Positions 12,716 through 20,610 of a stretch of DNA of 27,352 nucleotides are shown here, in pieces. This stretch comes from CAYSLA01 sp964431685 (GTDB lineage Bacteria > Armatimonadota > UBA5829). Position numbers and translations under genes: made by a program. The stretch is taken from assembly GCA_964431685.1 (NCBI GenBank), contig CAYSLA010000031.1, positions 1 through 27,352 of the forward strand. Reading direction: 5' to 3'. Numbering within the stretch: position 1 is the stretch's first letter; every line of letters starts with the position of its first letter. The notes under the pieces are model-generated. The model was not told the DNA's origin, ran no database searches, and worked only from the letters and a program-made list of their open reading frames with translations.

Positions 12716-14020
12716 ATGGAAACCATCGTAAATCTGTGCAAGGCGCGCGGGTTTATTTTTCAATCCAGTGAGATTTATGGAGGCATTGGAAGCACCTGGG
12801 ACTACGGACCTTTGGGCGTGGAGCTGAAACGCAACGTCAAAGAGGCCTGGTGGCGTGAGATGATCGCCCGGCGGGACGACGTAGTTGGTCTTGACGCTGC
12901 GATCATTATGCACCCCAAGGTTTGGGAGACCTCCGGGCACGTAGCGAACTTCACCGACCCGCTTGTGGACTGCAAAGGGTGCAAGATGCGCTATAGGGCC
13001 GATGACATCGAGAGCGATGTCTGCCCATCCTGCGGAGGGGAGCTGACCGAGGCCAGGCAGTTTAACTGTATGTTCCAGACGTACATGGGCCCGGTTCAGG
13101 ACGCGGCCTCCGTCACGTACCTGCGGCCCGAGACAGCGCAGGGGATATTCGTCAATTTCGTCAATGTCCAGCAGGCCACCCGCAAGAAGCTGCCGTTCGG
13201 CATCGGCCAGATAGGCAAGAGCTTCCGAAACGAGATCACCCCTGGCAATTTCACGTTCCGGACGCGTGAGTTCGAGCAGATGGAGATGGAGTTTTTTGTG
13301 ATGCCGGGCGAGGACGACAAATGGTTCGAATACTGGGTGAATGAACGCTTCAACTGGTACGTGAACTACGGCATCAAAGAAGAGAACCTTCGTCTGCGGC
13401 CGCACGGTGCCAAAGAACTGTCGTTCTACTCCAAGGGAACCACGGACGTTGAGTACAAGTATCCGTTCGGATGGGGCGAACTGGAGGGTATCGCGAATCG
13501 AACGAACTACGACCTTACGAAGCACGCGGAAGGCTCCGGAAAGCAACTTACTTATTTTGACGAAGCCAGCGGCGAGCACATCGTTCCTTACGTCATCGAA
13601 CCTGCAGCCGGCGCGGACCGTGCAACGCTGGCGTTCCTGCTTGACGCATACGATGTCGAGCTGATCGAGAAGGGCGAGAAGAAAGACAAGCGCACCGTAC
13701 TGCGGTTTGACAAGCGCATTGCCCCGATCAAGGCGGCCGTCCTGCCGCTGCTGCGCAACCGGCCGGAGATAGTCGAGACTGCTCACAACATCGCTTCTGA
13801 TCTGCAGAAGTCATTCCCCACGGTCTATGATGACACTGCCTCAATTGGCAGGCTCTATCGCAGACAGGACGAAGTCGGTACTCTCTGGTGCATAACGGTG
13901 GATGTTCAGACCGTTGAAGAAGACAAGCAGGTCACGGTCAGAGACCGCGACACAATGGAGCAGGTGCGAATCCCGATCGAGGGAGTCAAAGCCTACCTGC
14001 TGGACAAGATGGCCGACTAG
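12716..14020 (+). CDS. glyS: Glycyl-tRNA synthetase, single-chain alpha2 type
   Basis: The 434-aa product charges tRNA-Gly with glycine using ATP. METIVNLCKARGFIFQSSEIYGG opens the protein (motif 1 region). A zinc site is formed by CKGC near residue 86 and CPSC near 104. Motif 2 is FRNEITPGNFTFRTREFEQ near 170, and motif 3 lies in GADRATLAFLLDAY near 300. An anticodon-binding domain ends the chain. This is the bacterial/archaeal dimeric type, not the two-gene GlyQ/GlyS type. The ATG at 12716 fits the family start. A TTG at 12707 is possible and sits at a better distance from GAGG (12692-12695). A clear promoter lies upstream, so the gene is probably transcribed alone or with the dGTPase gene. 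Confidence 0.93.
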   Translation: METIVNLCKARGFIFQSSEIYGGIGSTWDYGPLGVELKRNVKEAWWREMIARRDDVVGLDAAIIMHPKVWETSGHVANFTDPLVDCKGCKMRYRADDIESDVCPSCGGELTEARQFNCMFQTYMGPVQDAASVTYLRPETAQGIFVNFVNVQQATRKKLPFGIGQIGKSFRNEITPGNFTFRTREFEQMEMEFFVMPGEDDKWFEYWVNERFNWYVNYGIKEENLRLRPHGAKELSFYSKGTTDVEYKYPFGWGELEGIANRTNYDLTKHAEGSGKQLTYFDEASGEHIVPYVIEPAAGADRATLAFLLDAYDVELIEKGEKKDKRTVLRFDKRIAPIKAAVLPLLRNRPEIVETAHNIASDLQKSFPTVYDDTASIGRLYRRQDEVGTLWCITVDVQTVEEDKQVTVRDRDTMEQVRIPIEGVKAYLLDKMAD

Positions 14021-14058
14021 TCTGCGTAACTAACCGGCATCAAGGTGTCCCGAACACA

Positions 14059-14089
14059 CTGTCATTCCGACCGCAGGTCGGAATGACAG
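14059..14089. repeat. Palindrome of the TGTCATTCCGA family at the dGTPase start
   Basis: CTGTCATTCCGACC (14059-14072) and GGTCGGAATGACAG (14076-14089) form a perfect 14-bp stem around GCA. The TGTCATTCCGA end is shared with the element at 9644-9796. It covers the upstream candidate ATG at 14083 and ends 9 bases before the ATG at 14098. Confidence 0.8.
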
Positions 14090-14097
14090 AAACAGCT

Positions 14098-15156
14098 ATG
14101 ACTATCCGCGAACAGCACGAACAACTTGAGGCCCGGATTCTGTCGCCCAAGGCGGCACTGGCCTGCAAATCGAAGGGGAGGCTCTGCCCCGAACCCCAGT
14201 GCATGGTAAGGACTGATTTTCAGCGAGACCGCGACCGCATCATCCACAGCAAGGCGTTCAGGCGACTCAAGCACAAGACCCAGGTCTTTATCGATCCCGA
14301 GGAAGACCACTTTCGCACGCGTCTAACCCACACGCTGGAGGTCGCGCAGATTGCCCGCACGATCTCGCGAGCGCTGATGCTAAACGAGGACCTCACTGAG
14401 GCGATAGCTCTCGGACACGACCTCGGCCACACCCCGTTCGGACACGCCGGCGAGGAGGCGCTGGACAGTATGGTCCGTGAGTATGTGCGGACTATGAGAT
14501 TCAAACACAGCGAGCAAAGCCTTCGCGTGGTAGATTTGCTGGAGAAGGGCGGCGCGGGCCTGAATCTGACTCACGAAGTGAGAGACGGAATCCTGCACCA
14601 CTCCAAGGGCAGGGCCGATCTGTCGCTGGACACTCGTGGGCCTGCGACGCTGGAAGGCAAGGTTGTGAAGATAAGCGACAGGGTGGCATACATAAACCAC
14701 GACATCGACGACGCCATCCGCGCGGGCATGCTGACCGAGGACGCTCTGCCGGAGGAAGCCGTCAGCGTGTTGGGACACAGCCATTCTCAGCGAATCAACA
14801 CGATGGTGGTAGACATCATCGAGAGCAGCCGCAACCTGACCGCCATCGGCATGAGCGAGAGGTGCCGCGAAGCAACTGATCTGCTCAAGGATTGTCTCTT
14901 CGAGCGTGTCTACGGCCACGATATGCAGGGCTCGGCCGAAATCCGCCGCGCCAGCGACATGCTCAAAGACCTCTTCAGATTCTACGTGGACAACCCGTCC
15001 GAGATCAAAGACATGGCCGGAGATGGCGGCGGAACGGGGGAGGTTGAGGCAGAAGAGCTTGATCTCAGGGTCAGAATGGTGAGTGACTTCATATCCTGCA
15101 TGACCGACAGATACGCCCAGAAAGAGTACACCAGGATATTTCTTAAGTGGCTGTGA
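14098..15156 (+). CDS. dgt: dGTPase-like HD-domain triphosphohydrolase
   Basis: The 352-aa product resembles the dGTP triphosphohydrolase-like family that turns dNTPs into nucleosides and triphosphate. Seen are DFQRDRDRIIHSKAFRRLKHKTQVF near residues 40-65, then HD-domain metal ligands: the His in RLTHTLEVAQIART, HDLGHTPFGHAGEE near residue 107, and a later Asp in KISDRVAYINHDIDD near 205. Length fits the class of about 340-380 aa. The ATG at 14098 is preferred because an in-frame ATG at 14083 lies inside a palindromic repeat. If that upstream start were used, the repeat would supply codons. No strong ribosome site is visible for either. Confidence 0.85.
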   Translation: MTIREQHEQLEARILSPKAALACKSKGRLCPEPQCMVRTDFQRDRDRIIHSKAFRRLKHKTQVFIDPEEDHFRTRLTHTLEVAQIARTISRALMLNEDLTEAIALGHDLGHTPFGHAGEEALDSMVREYVRTMRFKHSEQSLRVVDLLEKGGAGLNLTHEVRDGILHHSKGRADLSLDTRGPATLEGKVVKISDRVAYINHDIDDAIRAGMLTEDALPEEAVSVLGHSHSQRINTMVVDIIESSRNLTAIGMSERCREATDLLKDCLFERVYGHDMQGSAEIRRASDMLKDLFRFYVDNPSEIKDMAGDGGGTGEVEAEELDLRVRMVSDFISCMTDRYAQKEYTRIFLKWL

Positions 15157-15231
15157 TCCACGGATCAGATTGATAGGTCTTAGGTTCGCCCCCCATATAC
15201 ACAAAAAGTATTATTTGTTGCGCCCAAACGG

Positions 15232-15260
15232 TAGACGATCGGGAAATTGCGTGGTATAAT
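15232..15260 (+). promoter_or_regulatory. Promoter for the small Cys-rich protein
   Basis: TAGACG (15232-15237), a 17-base spacer and a perfect TATAAT (15255-15260). The start point is expected near 15267, which leaves an unusually long leader of about 163 bases before the ATG at 15430. Confidence 0.6.
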
Positions 15261-15266
15261 GGGTCT

Positions 15267-15429
15267 AGTAGACACTTTGCAGCGTGCGTTCACGGTAGGA
15301 GGTCTGAGGCTTTCCACCCCGGTCGCGGGCTGTTGAGATAGAATCTTCAGGGCAGCCATTCGCTTCGGCCGAGCGGCCGAAGCTGCACGGTTTTCCTGAT
15401 CAAGCGACGAATGGAGGTATGCACTAGAC
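15267..15429 (+). promoter_or_regulatory. Long 5' leader with stem-loop
   Basis: GCTTCGGCC (15362-15370) and GGCCGAAGC (15375-15383) form a perfect 9-bp stem around GAGC, followed a few bases later by GGTTTTCC. The stem is strong and the T-run short, so attenuation is possible but unproven. I do not recognise a known riboswitch class. GGAGG (15414-15418) lies 11 bases before the start codon. Confidence 0.4.
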
Positions 15430-15765
15430 ATGAAGTCCGTCATAAAGTGCAACTGCGGGCAGAGGATCTTTGCCAAAGACATAATGCAGACTGGGTACTA
15501 CCTTAGGTTGGTAGGGCCGAGCTTCGTTTACGTGAAGTTCAGATGCTGCAGGTGCAAGAAGCTCGGTGAACAGTTTGTGAGGCAAGAAGACTGGGAAGAG
15601 GGTATACTCTGCGACATCCCTCAGGAGCTTACTACCGACGAGAGACGCAGATTCGATCAGTTGGGCTCGGTGGACATACACGAATGCATCGACGCTCACT
15701 TCGAGTTGGAGAAGATTACTAATGTAGGCGACCTCCTCGAAGCCCTGGAGGCCTCCAAGAGGTAG
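15430..15765 (+). CDS. Small Cys-rich (zinc-ribbon-like) protein
   Basis: The 111-aa product starts MKSVIKCNCGQRIFAKD and has a CxC pair (Cys7, Cys9) and a second set at CCRCKK (Cys39, Cys40, Cys43), enough to bind one zinc ion. The N-terminal half looks like a treble-clef or zinc-ribbon fold. The rest is acidic and helical (ELTTDERRRFDQLG, ITNVGDLLEALEASKR). I do not recognise the family. It has its own promoter, a long leader and a stem-loop after the stop, so it appears to be a single-gene transcript. A small regulatory or adaptor protein is possible, but this is a guess. Confidence 0.7.
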   Translation: MKSVIKCNCGQRIFAKDIMQTGYYLRLVGPSFVYVKFRCCRCKKLGEQFVRQEDWEEGILCDIPQELTTDERRRFDQLGSVDIHECIDAHFELEKITNVGDLLEALEASKR

Positions 15766-15813
15766 CGCCAATCGTCTGACTGACACTAGCTTCACCGCAG
15801 TAGACTTGTAAAC

Positions 15814-15846
15814 AAGCCGCCCCAAACGATACAATTGGGGCGGCTT
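15814..15846. terminator. Stem-loop between the small Cys-rich gene and the rhomboid gene
   Basis: AAGCCGCCCCAA (15814-15825) and TTGGGGCGGCTT (15835-15846) form a perfect 12-bp stem with a 9-base loop. The arms begin with AA and end in TT. A true U-run is missing, but stem strength and position 48 bases past a stop suggest a terminator. Confidence 0.65.
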
Positions 15847-15875
15847 ATCTATGTCTTGCAGCCCGGAGCTGATCT

Positions 15876-16637
15876 ATGATCCCAATTGGCGACGATAACC
15901 CCGTACGGACCAGGCCGTATGTGACATACGTCATCATAGCAATCAATATCGTGGTCTACCTGATCGACCGCATTGGTGCGCAGGGGCCGTTCGGAAACCT
16001 CTGGACTCTTTCGCTTGTGCCGCGGTCGCTGATAACCAACGAGCCGACGGTGATGACGATACCCATGGTAGTTGGCAACTATATCCGCGAAACCCGGGTC
16101 ACACATACGGGGCTTGATCCGCAGTGGCTGACCATCTTCACATCCATGTTCATGCACGGCAGCCTGATGCACATAGGGGGCAACATGCTCTATATGTGGA
16201 TTTTCGGCAACAATATCGAGGATGTGCTGGGTCACGCGAAATACGCTTTGTTCTATCTGGCCTGCGGAGTCTGTGCGGCGTTGGCGCACGTTGCGATGAA
16301 CATCAACTCTGCAGTGCCGATGGTTGGAGCGAGCGGAGCCATTACCGGTGTGCTCGGAGCCTACCTGGTGCTTTTTCCGCTCGCGAGTATCCGCGTGCTG
16401 ATCTTCATATTCATCTTCTGGGACTACGTCGGTGTGCCGGCGTTTATTGTGTTAGGTGTCTGGTTCCTGACGCAGTTGATGGGCGTTGGGGGCAGCGGCG
16501 GAATCCAGGGCGGGGGAGTCGCATACTGGGCGCATATAGGAGGGTTCGTGGCCGGGGTCGGAGTTGTGCTGGTGGCCGGCAGAAACCGACTAATGCGCAG
16601 AAGAGTGCGCGGGAGTCTCGGCCCTTACGGGCGCTAG
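15876..16637 (+). CDS. Rhomboid-family intramembrane serine protease
   Basis: The 253-aa product is a six- or seven-helix membrane protein with the rhomboid signature: SMFMHGSLMHIGGNMLYMW near residues 90-108 (HxxxxHxxxN), the catalytic Ser153 in GASGAITG, and the catalytic His220 in WAHIGGF. Rhomboids cut single-pass membrane proteins within the bilayer. A region of about 50 residues between TM1 and TM2 (LSLVPRSLITNEPTV to LDPQW) is typical of the bacterial branch. CGGAG lies 8 bases before the ATG. It is followed after 22 bp by the DUF5693 gene on the same strand and probably opens the envelope operon. Confidence 0.9.
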   Translation: MIPIGDDNPVRTRPYVTYVIIAINIVVYLIDRIGAQGPFGNLWTLSLVPRSLITNEPTVMTIPMVVGNYIRETRVTHTGLDPQWLTIFTSMFMHGSLMHIGGNMLYMWIFGNNIEDVLGHAKYALFYLACGVCAALAHVAMNINSAVPMVGASGAITGVLGAYLVLFPLASIRVLIFIFIFWDYVGVPAFIVLGVWFLTQLMGVGGSGGIQGGGVAYWAHIGGFVAGVGVVLVAGRNRLMRRRVRGSLGPYGR

Positions 16638-16659
16638 GACTAGCTGGAGGAGGGCTCGG

Positions 16660-18934
16660 TTGAACCTCAGGACTGTACTGACGGGTCTGCTCATCATATC
16701 TGTGCTGTGCGCTATTGGCGTGCTCGCCAGGCGGGTGTCAGTTGAAGCCGGTAACCGTGCTGTCGAGATTGTGGTTGACTATGACGAAGTCGCCANNNNN
16801 NNNNNNNNNNNNNNNNNNNNNNNNNNNNNNNNNNNNNNNNNNNNNNNNNNNNNNNNNNNNNNNNNNNNNNNNNNNNNNNNNNNNNNNNNNNNNNNGTTGA
16901 AGCCGGTAACCGTGCTGTCGAGATTGTGGTTGACTATGACGAAGTCGCCAGGCTTGCAGTCGCAGCTCGCACACCGTGCGCGGAAGTGCTGGAGCGTCTC
17001 AAGAACGTCGGAGTCACCAGTGTCGCCGTGACTTCCCCTACGCTCGGCGAGCTTGTTTCTTCTGGTGCCATAGATGCCCTCGGCGCGAACCGATATAGCG
17101 TAACAGGGTGGGATGTGACGGCAATCCGCAGTCTCGCCCAGTTCGTCGGAGACTGGCCGGTTGCTGTCGAGCAGTCTGCCGTAAGTGGCTCTGCGCCGGA
17201 AGGTATCATCAGAACCCAGGTGCCCATCGGGAGCATCGCGGACCTGCCGGCGGGTTTCTCGCCTCAGGCGATTGCCGATGCCCGCAAGGCTGGGCTGGGA
17301 GTGGTCGCAAGAATCCCAGGCTTCCCTGGCGCGAACCGCGGGTCCATAGACGGTATCGTCAATTATCTGCGGACGTGCGGAGCCCGGACGGTGATATTCA
17401 AGGGCGATCAGGTACTCGGTTTCAAGTCGGCCGAGGCGGACACAGCCGGCGCACTGCGAGCAAACGACATGTGGTTTGGCAGGGTGGAGTTCGCCAGGCA
17501 GAAGGGCGAGTCGAAGCTTGCGAAGGCCGTACCTGAAAGAGTCGTGGTGGTTCACAGTGTCCCCCAGAATGAGATGCCCGGGCTGGACGACGCCACGATA
17601 GTCGAGCGATTCGCCCGTGCGGTGCGCGAACGAGGGGCCCGCATGTGCTACGTGCGCATGTTTTATATCTCTTCAGATGACATTGTGCGAGATAACTGCC
17701 GGTATGTCTATGCCGTGACTCGAGGCATTCTGCAAGCCGGAGGTGTGACCGGCGAGTGTAGACCTTTTCGGGAAGTGGACTCGCCAAGAGTGCTCAAGTG
17801 GGCGGCCGCAGCGGGAATTGGGGTCGGAGTTGCCCTGGCCGTGCTTGCGGTGGTTGATCTTTCGGCGGGCGCGGCAGTTGTTTTGTCGTTAGTTCTGGTC
17901 GCGGGGTGTTTCGGTCTGGGCATGGCGGGCGATACCGGAAGCAAGATGGTTGCGCTCTGCGGGGCGATATTCTTCCCTGTGTTGGGTGTTCTGAACGCGT
18001 GCCGGTTGACCTCTCCCTGGCCCTCCCCTACAAGGGGAGGGAAGTGCTCCTCAGATTCCCCCTCCTCTTGCAGGGGAGGGAAGTGCTCCNNNNNNNNNNN
18101 NNNNNNNNNNNNNNNNNNNNNNNNNNNNNNNNNNNNNNNNNNNNNNNNNNNNNNNNNNNNNNNNNNNNNNNNNNNNNNNNNNNNNNNNNGGGAGGGAAGT
18201 GCTCCCCAAATTCCCCCTCCCCTAGTAGGGGAAGGCAGGGGAGAGGTCCCGTCGGTGAAGCCATCGAGAGACTACTTCTTGCAGTGTTTTTCACAGCTAC
18301 CGGAGGGCTGCTTGTCGCGGCAGTCTTAAGCAGCCGTGCGTTTATGCTTCGCATTGACCAGTTTGCCGGAGTCAAGGTAGCGCAGATAGCGCCGATTCTG
18401 ATACTTGGTCTGTTGTTTATCGGTGGCATAGCGTGGAGAAGCGATACCTGGCAGGCACAGACCCGCAGATTCGGCAATGGGTTCCGCCACGCTATGAGCA
18501 ACCCGGTGGTTGTGTGGCAGATGCTTGGTCTGGTGGCTCTGCTGGTCATTTTGGGGCTGATGGTAGCGAGATCCGGCAATGACGCCGGAGTCGGGGTCAG
18601 CCCTCTTGAGTTGAAGTTCCGTTCCCTGCTGGACAGAGTAGTGCTCGTGCGTCCACGCACCAAAGAGTTCATGATCGGATATCCACTTCTGCTGTGCGGG
18701 CTGGCGTTTGCTGTGAGAGGATACAGGAACTGGGGCGCTCCCCTCATCGTAGTCGGGTCCATTGGGCTTGTGTCGGCACTCAACACCTTCTGCCACATTC
18801 ACACGCCGGTGATGCTCAGCGTGCTGAGAGTCGTCAATGGTGCGGTCGTGGGAACAGCCATCGGCCTTATCCTGTATGCACTTGTTCGCCGACTGCCGGA
18901 TATGGGATCCGAGCCGGCGAAGTCTTCCGAGTAG
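16660..18934 (+). CDS. DUF5693 membrane protein, interrupted by two N gaps and a repeat array
   Basis: The product has an N-terminal membrane helix (TVLTGLLIISVLCAIGVLA). A soluble domain of about 300 residues follows, with GVTSVAVTSPTLGELVSSG and GLGVVARIPGFPG, then many membrane helices to the end. This matches DUF5693 proteins, which often stand next to csaB. The TTG start at 16660 has GGAGGAGG upstream. The first N run is spurious: 16741-16795 and 16896-16950 are identical, and removing 155 bp restores one frame. The second run lies in a repeat array placed in a loop between two helices. The frame before the array and that after it fit one continuous gene if the true gap length suits. The role is unknown, probably in cell-surface polymer assembly. 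Confidence 0.8.
16741..16950. other. Spurious assembly gap with 55-bp duplicated flanks
   Basis: The 55 bases before the N run (16796-16895) are repeated exactly after it. An exact overlap of 55 bases is typical of contig ends in a k=55 graph, so the two contigs should be merged and no real sequence is missing. Confidence 0.85.
18010..18246. repeat. Palindromic repeat element with 39-bp tandem units inside a gene
   Basis: The block starts with CCTCTCCCTGGCCCTCCCCT and ends with AGGGGAAGGCAGGGGAGAGG, which are near-perfect inverted copies. Between them is a 39-bp unit (18033-18071), the start of a second (from 18072), an N run (18090-18189), and a last variant unit. As 39 is 13 codons, the frame is kept. 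The encoded repeat is rich in Ser, Cys and Gly (GGKCSSDSPSSCR). Copy number is unknown because of the gap. Confidence 0.8.
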
Positions 18935-18942
18935 GCTGGACT

Positions 18943-20013
18943 ATGGGCTCGCGAAAACGCATCGTCATATCAGGCTACTACGGATTCGGCAACACTGGCG
19001 ACGAAGCGGTGCTGGCGGGTATCTTGTCTTCACTTGCCGAAGTTAGCCTGGATGCGGAATGCACCGTGCTGTCCGCAAATCCGGCTCACACGATTGCCGT
19101 CCACAAGGCAGCTTGCGCCGTTCACCGATATGATCTTCGCGGAGTGATAGCCGCGCTAAAGAAATGCGATCTGTTTATCAGCGGAGGCGGGAGTCTGGTG
19201 CAGGATGCAACCAGTCTGCGGTCCGCGTTCTACTATCTCGCGATGCTGAAACTGGCGCGTACGATGGGCCGAAAGACGATGATCTATGCCCAAGGCGTCG
19301 GGCCTCTGCTCAGACGAGCCGTGCGTTTTGGAACTGCCATTGAGTTTTCGAAGGCGGCCGCGATCACAGTCAGGGATGTGGATTCGGAGCGGCTACTAAG
19401 GGATATCGGGGTTTCCGGTCGTATTGAGGTCTGCGCGGACCCGGCGTTTCTCGTCGAACCGGATATCGAGTGTGCCGGGGTCGCCCTGGCGCAGGCAAGT
19501 CTGGGAGAATCCCCAGTGGTGTGTGTGGCACCTCGAAGCTGGCCCGGCGCAAACCCTCGGCTGGCGGAGATCGCGGAAGGCGTTGAACTGGCGTGTGCGC
19601 TCACACGCAGCAGAAGTATGGCCGTTCCCATGCAAGAGCCTGATGACGTTGAAGCTGTCGACGTGTTCGCCAGGTCCGCTCCGATCTGCTGCTCCGGAGA
19701 CTTCCGACTGGCCAAAGGTCTCATCTGCAATTGCAGTTGCCTGGTGGGTATGAGGCTGCACAGCCTCATCTTCGCCGCAGGCTGTGGCGTGCCTTCTGTC
19801 GCCATATCCTATGACCCCAAAGTAGCCGCGTTCGCTGAGTCAGCGGGGATGCCATGTATTGATATTTCGACTGTCACTGCGCGGGACGTGCAACAGGCTT
19901 TGTGTGAAATCCTGAGCAGGCGTGATGAGCTTTCCGGTCGTCTTCGTGGGTTCGCCGAAGAGATGCGCGAAAGCGCACTCAGAAGTGCCCGAATCGCCAA
20001 GGAACTGATATAG
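18943..20013 (+). CDS. csaB: Polysaccharide pyruvyl transferase CsaB
   Basis: The 356-aa product is a CsaB-type enzyme that adds ketal pyruvate from PEP to a sugar of a secondary cell-wall polymer. In S-layer bacteria this makes the anchor for SLH domains. Motifs: VISGYYGFGNTGDEAVLAG at residues 8-26, DLFISGGGSLVQDATS near 78, YAQGVGPL near 113, VCVAPRSWPG near 190, and GMRLHSLIFAAGCGVPSVAISYDPKV near 268-293. The ATG lies 8 bp past the DUF5693 stop. Its stop overlaps the GTG of the next gene. DUF5693 and CsaB adjacency is a known association and supports a joint role in cell-surface polymer assembly. No SLH protein is seen in the window. Confidence 0.9.
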   Translation: MGSRKRIVISGYYGFGNTGDEAVLAGILSSLAEVSLDAECTVLSANPAHTIAVHKAACAVHRYDLRGVIAALKKCDLFISGGGSLVQDATSLRSAFYYLAMLKLARTMGRKTMIYAQGVGPLLRRAVRFGTAIEFSKAAAITVRDVDSERLLRDIGVSGRIEVCADPAFLVEPDIECAGVALAQASLGESPVVCVAPRSWPGANPRLAEIAEGVELACALTRSRSMAVPMQEPDDVEAVDVFARSAPICCSGDFRLAKGLICNCSCLVGMRLHSLIFAAGCGVPSVAISYDPKVAAFAESAGMPCIDISTVTARDVQQALCEILSRRDELSGRLRGFAEEMRESALRSARIAKELI

Positions 20014-20600
20014 TGGAACCGATCAAGCCTCACCTTGCGATGAAACTGGATTCGCTCTCGGACCTGCCCGCTATGCAACCGCCGCCAGGGTTCTCGGTGC
20101 GCTCTTATCAGCCCGGAGATGAGGATTCCTGGAACGCGATAATCTCGGAGTCGTTCGAAAGACGCGCGGACTTTGAGTCCGAAATCCGATCCAAAGTGCA
20201 GTACGTGCCGGAACGGGTCTGGTTTGTGCTGAGCTCAAATCGCGCCGTGGCGACCGCTACGGCGTGGCGGATCGGCAAGTTTGGGATGGACTATGGTACG
20301 GTTCATATGGTCGGCAGAGTCAGGGACCCTTCAGCGAAAGGCTCTGGGAAGCTCGCCACCATCGCAGTGCTCCACAGACTGAGGTTTGAAGGGCTGAACA
20401 AGGCGGTACTCCAGACCTATGATTTTCGGTTGCCAGCCATCAGCGTCTATCTCGGACTGGGATTTGTGCCTCTTCTGGTGCACGAGAACCAGAGGCAGCG
20501 TTGGGTAGATGTGTTCAAGAACCTTGGCAGGTCTGACCTGGCCGATAGCTTCTCAGGTATTTTGGGCGGGCCTGTGATGGAGACTGTCGACGATCCGTAG
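20013..20600 (+). CDS. GNAT-family N-acetyltransferase
   Basis: The 195-aa product is GNAT-like: FSVRSYQPGDEDSWNAII near residues 28-45 is a usual beginning. VHMVGRVRDPSAKGSGKLATIAVLHRL near 96-122 has the acetyl-CoA-binding turn. LQTYDFRLPAISVYLGLGFVPLLVH near 132-156 ends the core with the typical YLGLGF. Such enzymes acetylate amines on small molecules or proteins. Its substrate is unknown. The GTG start overlaps the csaB stop (TAGTG), so it belongs to the envelope operon and could modify a sugar or a protein there. It ends 10 bp from the convergent TPR/PH-like gene, with no evident terminator. Confidence 0.8.
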   Translation: MEPIKPHLAMKLDSLSDLPAMQPPPGFSVRSYQPGDEDSWNAIISESFERRADFESEIRSKVQYVPERVWFVLSSNRAVATATAWRIGKFGMDYGTVHMVGRVRDPSAKGSGKLATIAVLHRLRFEGLNKAVLQTYDFRLPAISVYLGLGFVPLLVHENQRQRWVDVFKNLGRSDLADSFSGILGGPVMETVDDP

Positions 20601-20610
20601 CGGTTGTAGC

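Noticed and set aside
12569..13786. Long minus-strand open frame opposite glyS
   Set aside because: It is antisense to an intact glycyl-tRNA synthetase and has no recognisable domain; high-GC shadow.
14380..15204. Minus-strand open frame opposite the dGTPase gene
   Set aside because: It mirrors the codon structure of the HD hydrolase gene on the other strand and shows no protein family.
15160..15429. tRNA or known riboswitch in the gap before the Cys-rich gene
   Set aside because: No cloverleaf with T-loop GGTTCRA and matching acceptor arms was found. The stem seen fits no class I can name.
16896..16950. Biological 55-bp tandem duplication
   Set aside because: The exact length, the N run between the copies and the restored frame on merging all point to an assembly overlap.
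18010..18246. CRISPR array
   Set aside because: The repeats are adjacent 39-bp units without unique spacers and with inverted ends, so this is a palindromic repeat element and not CRISPR.
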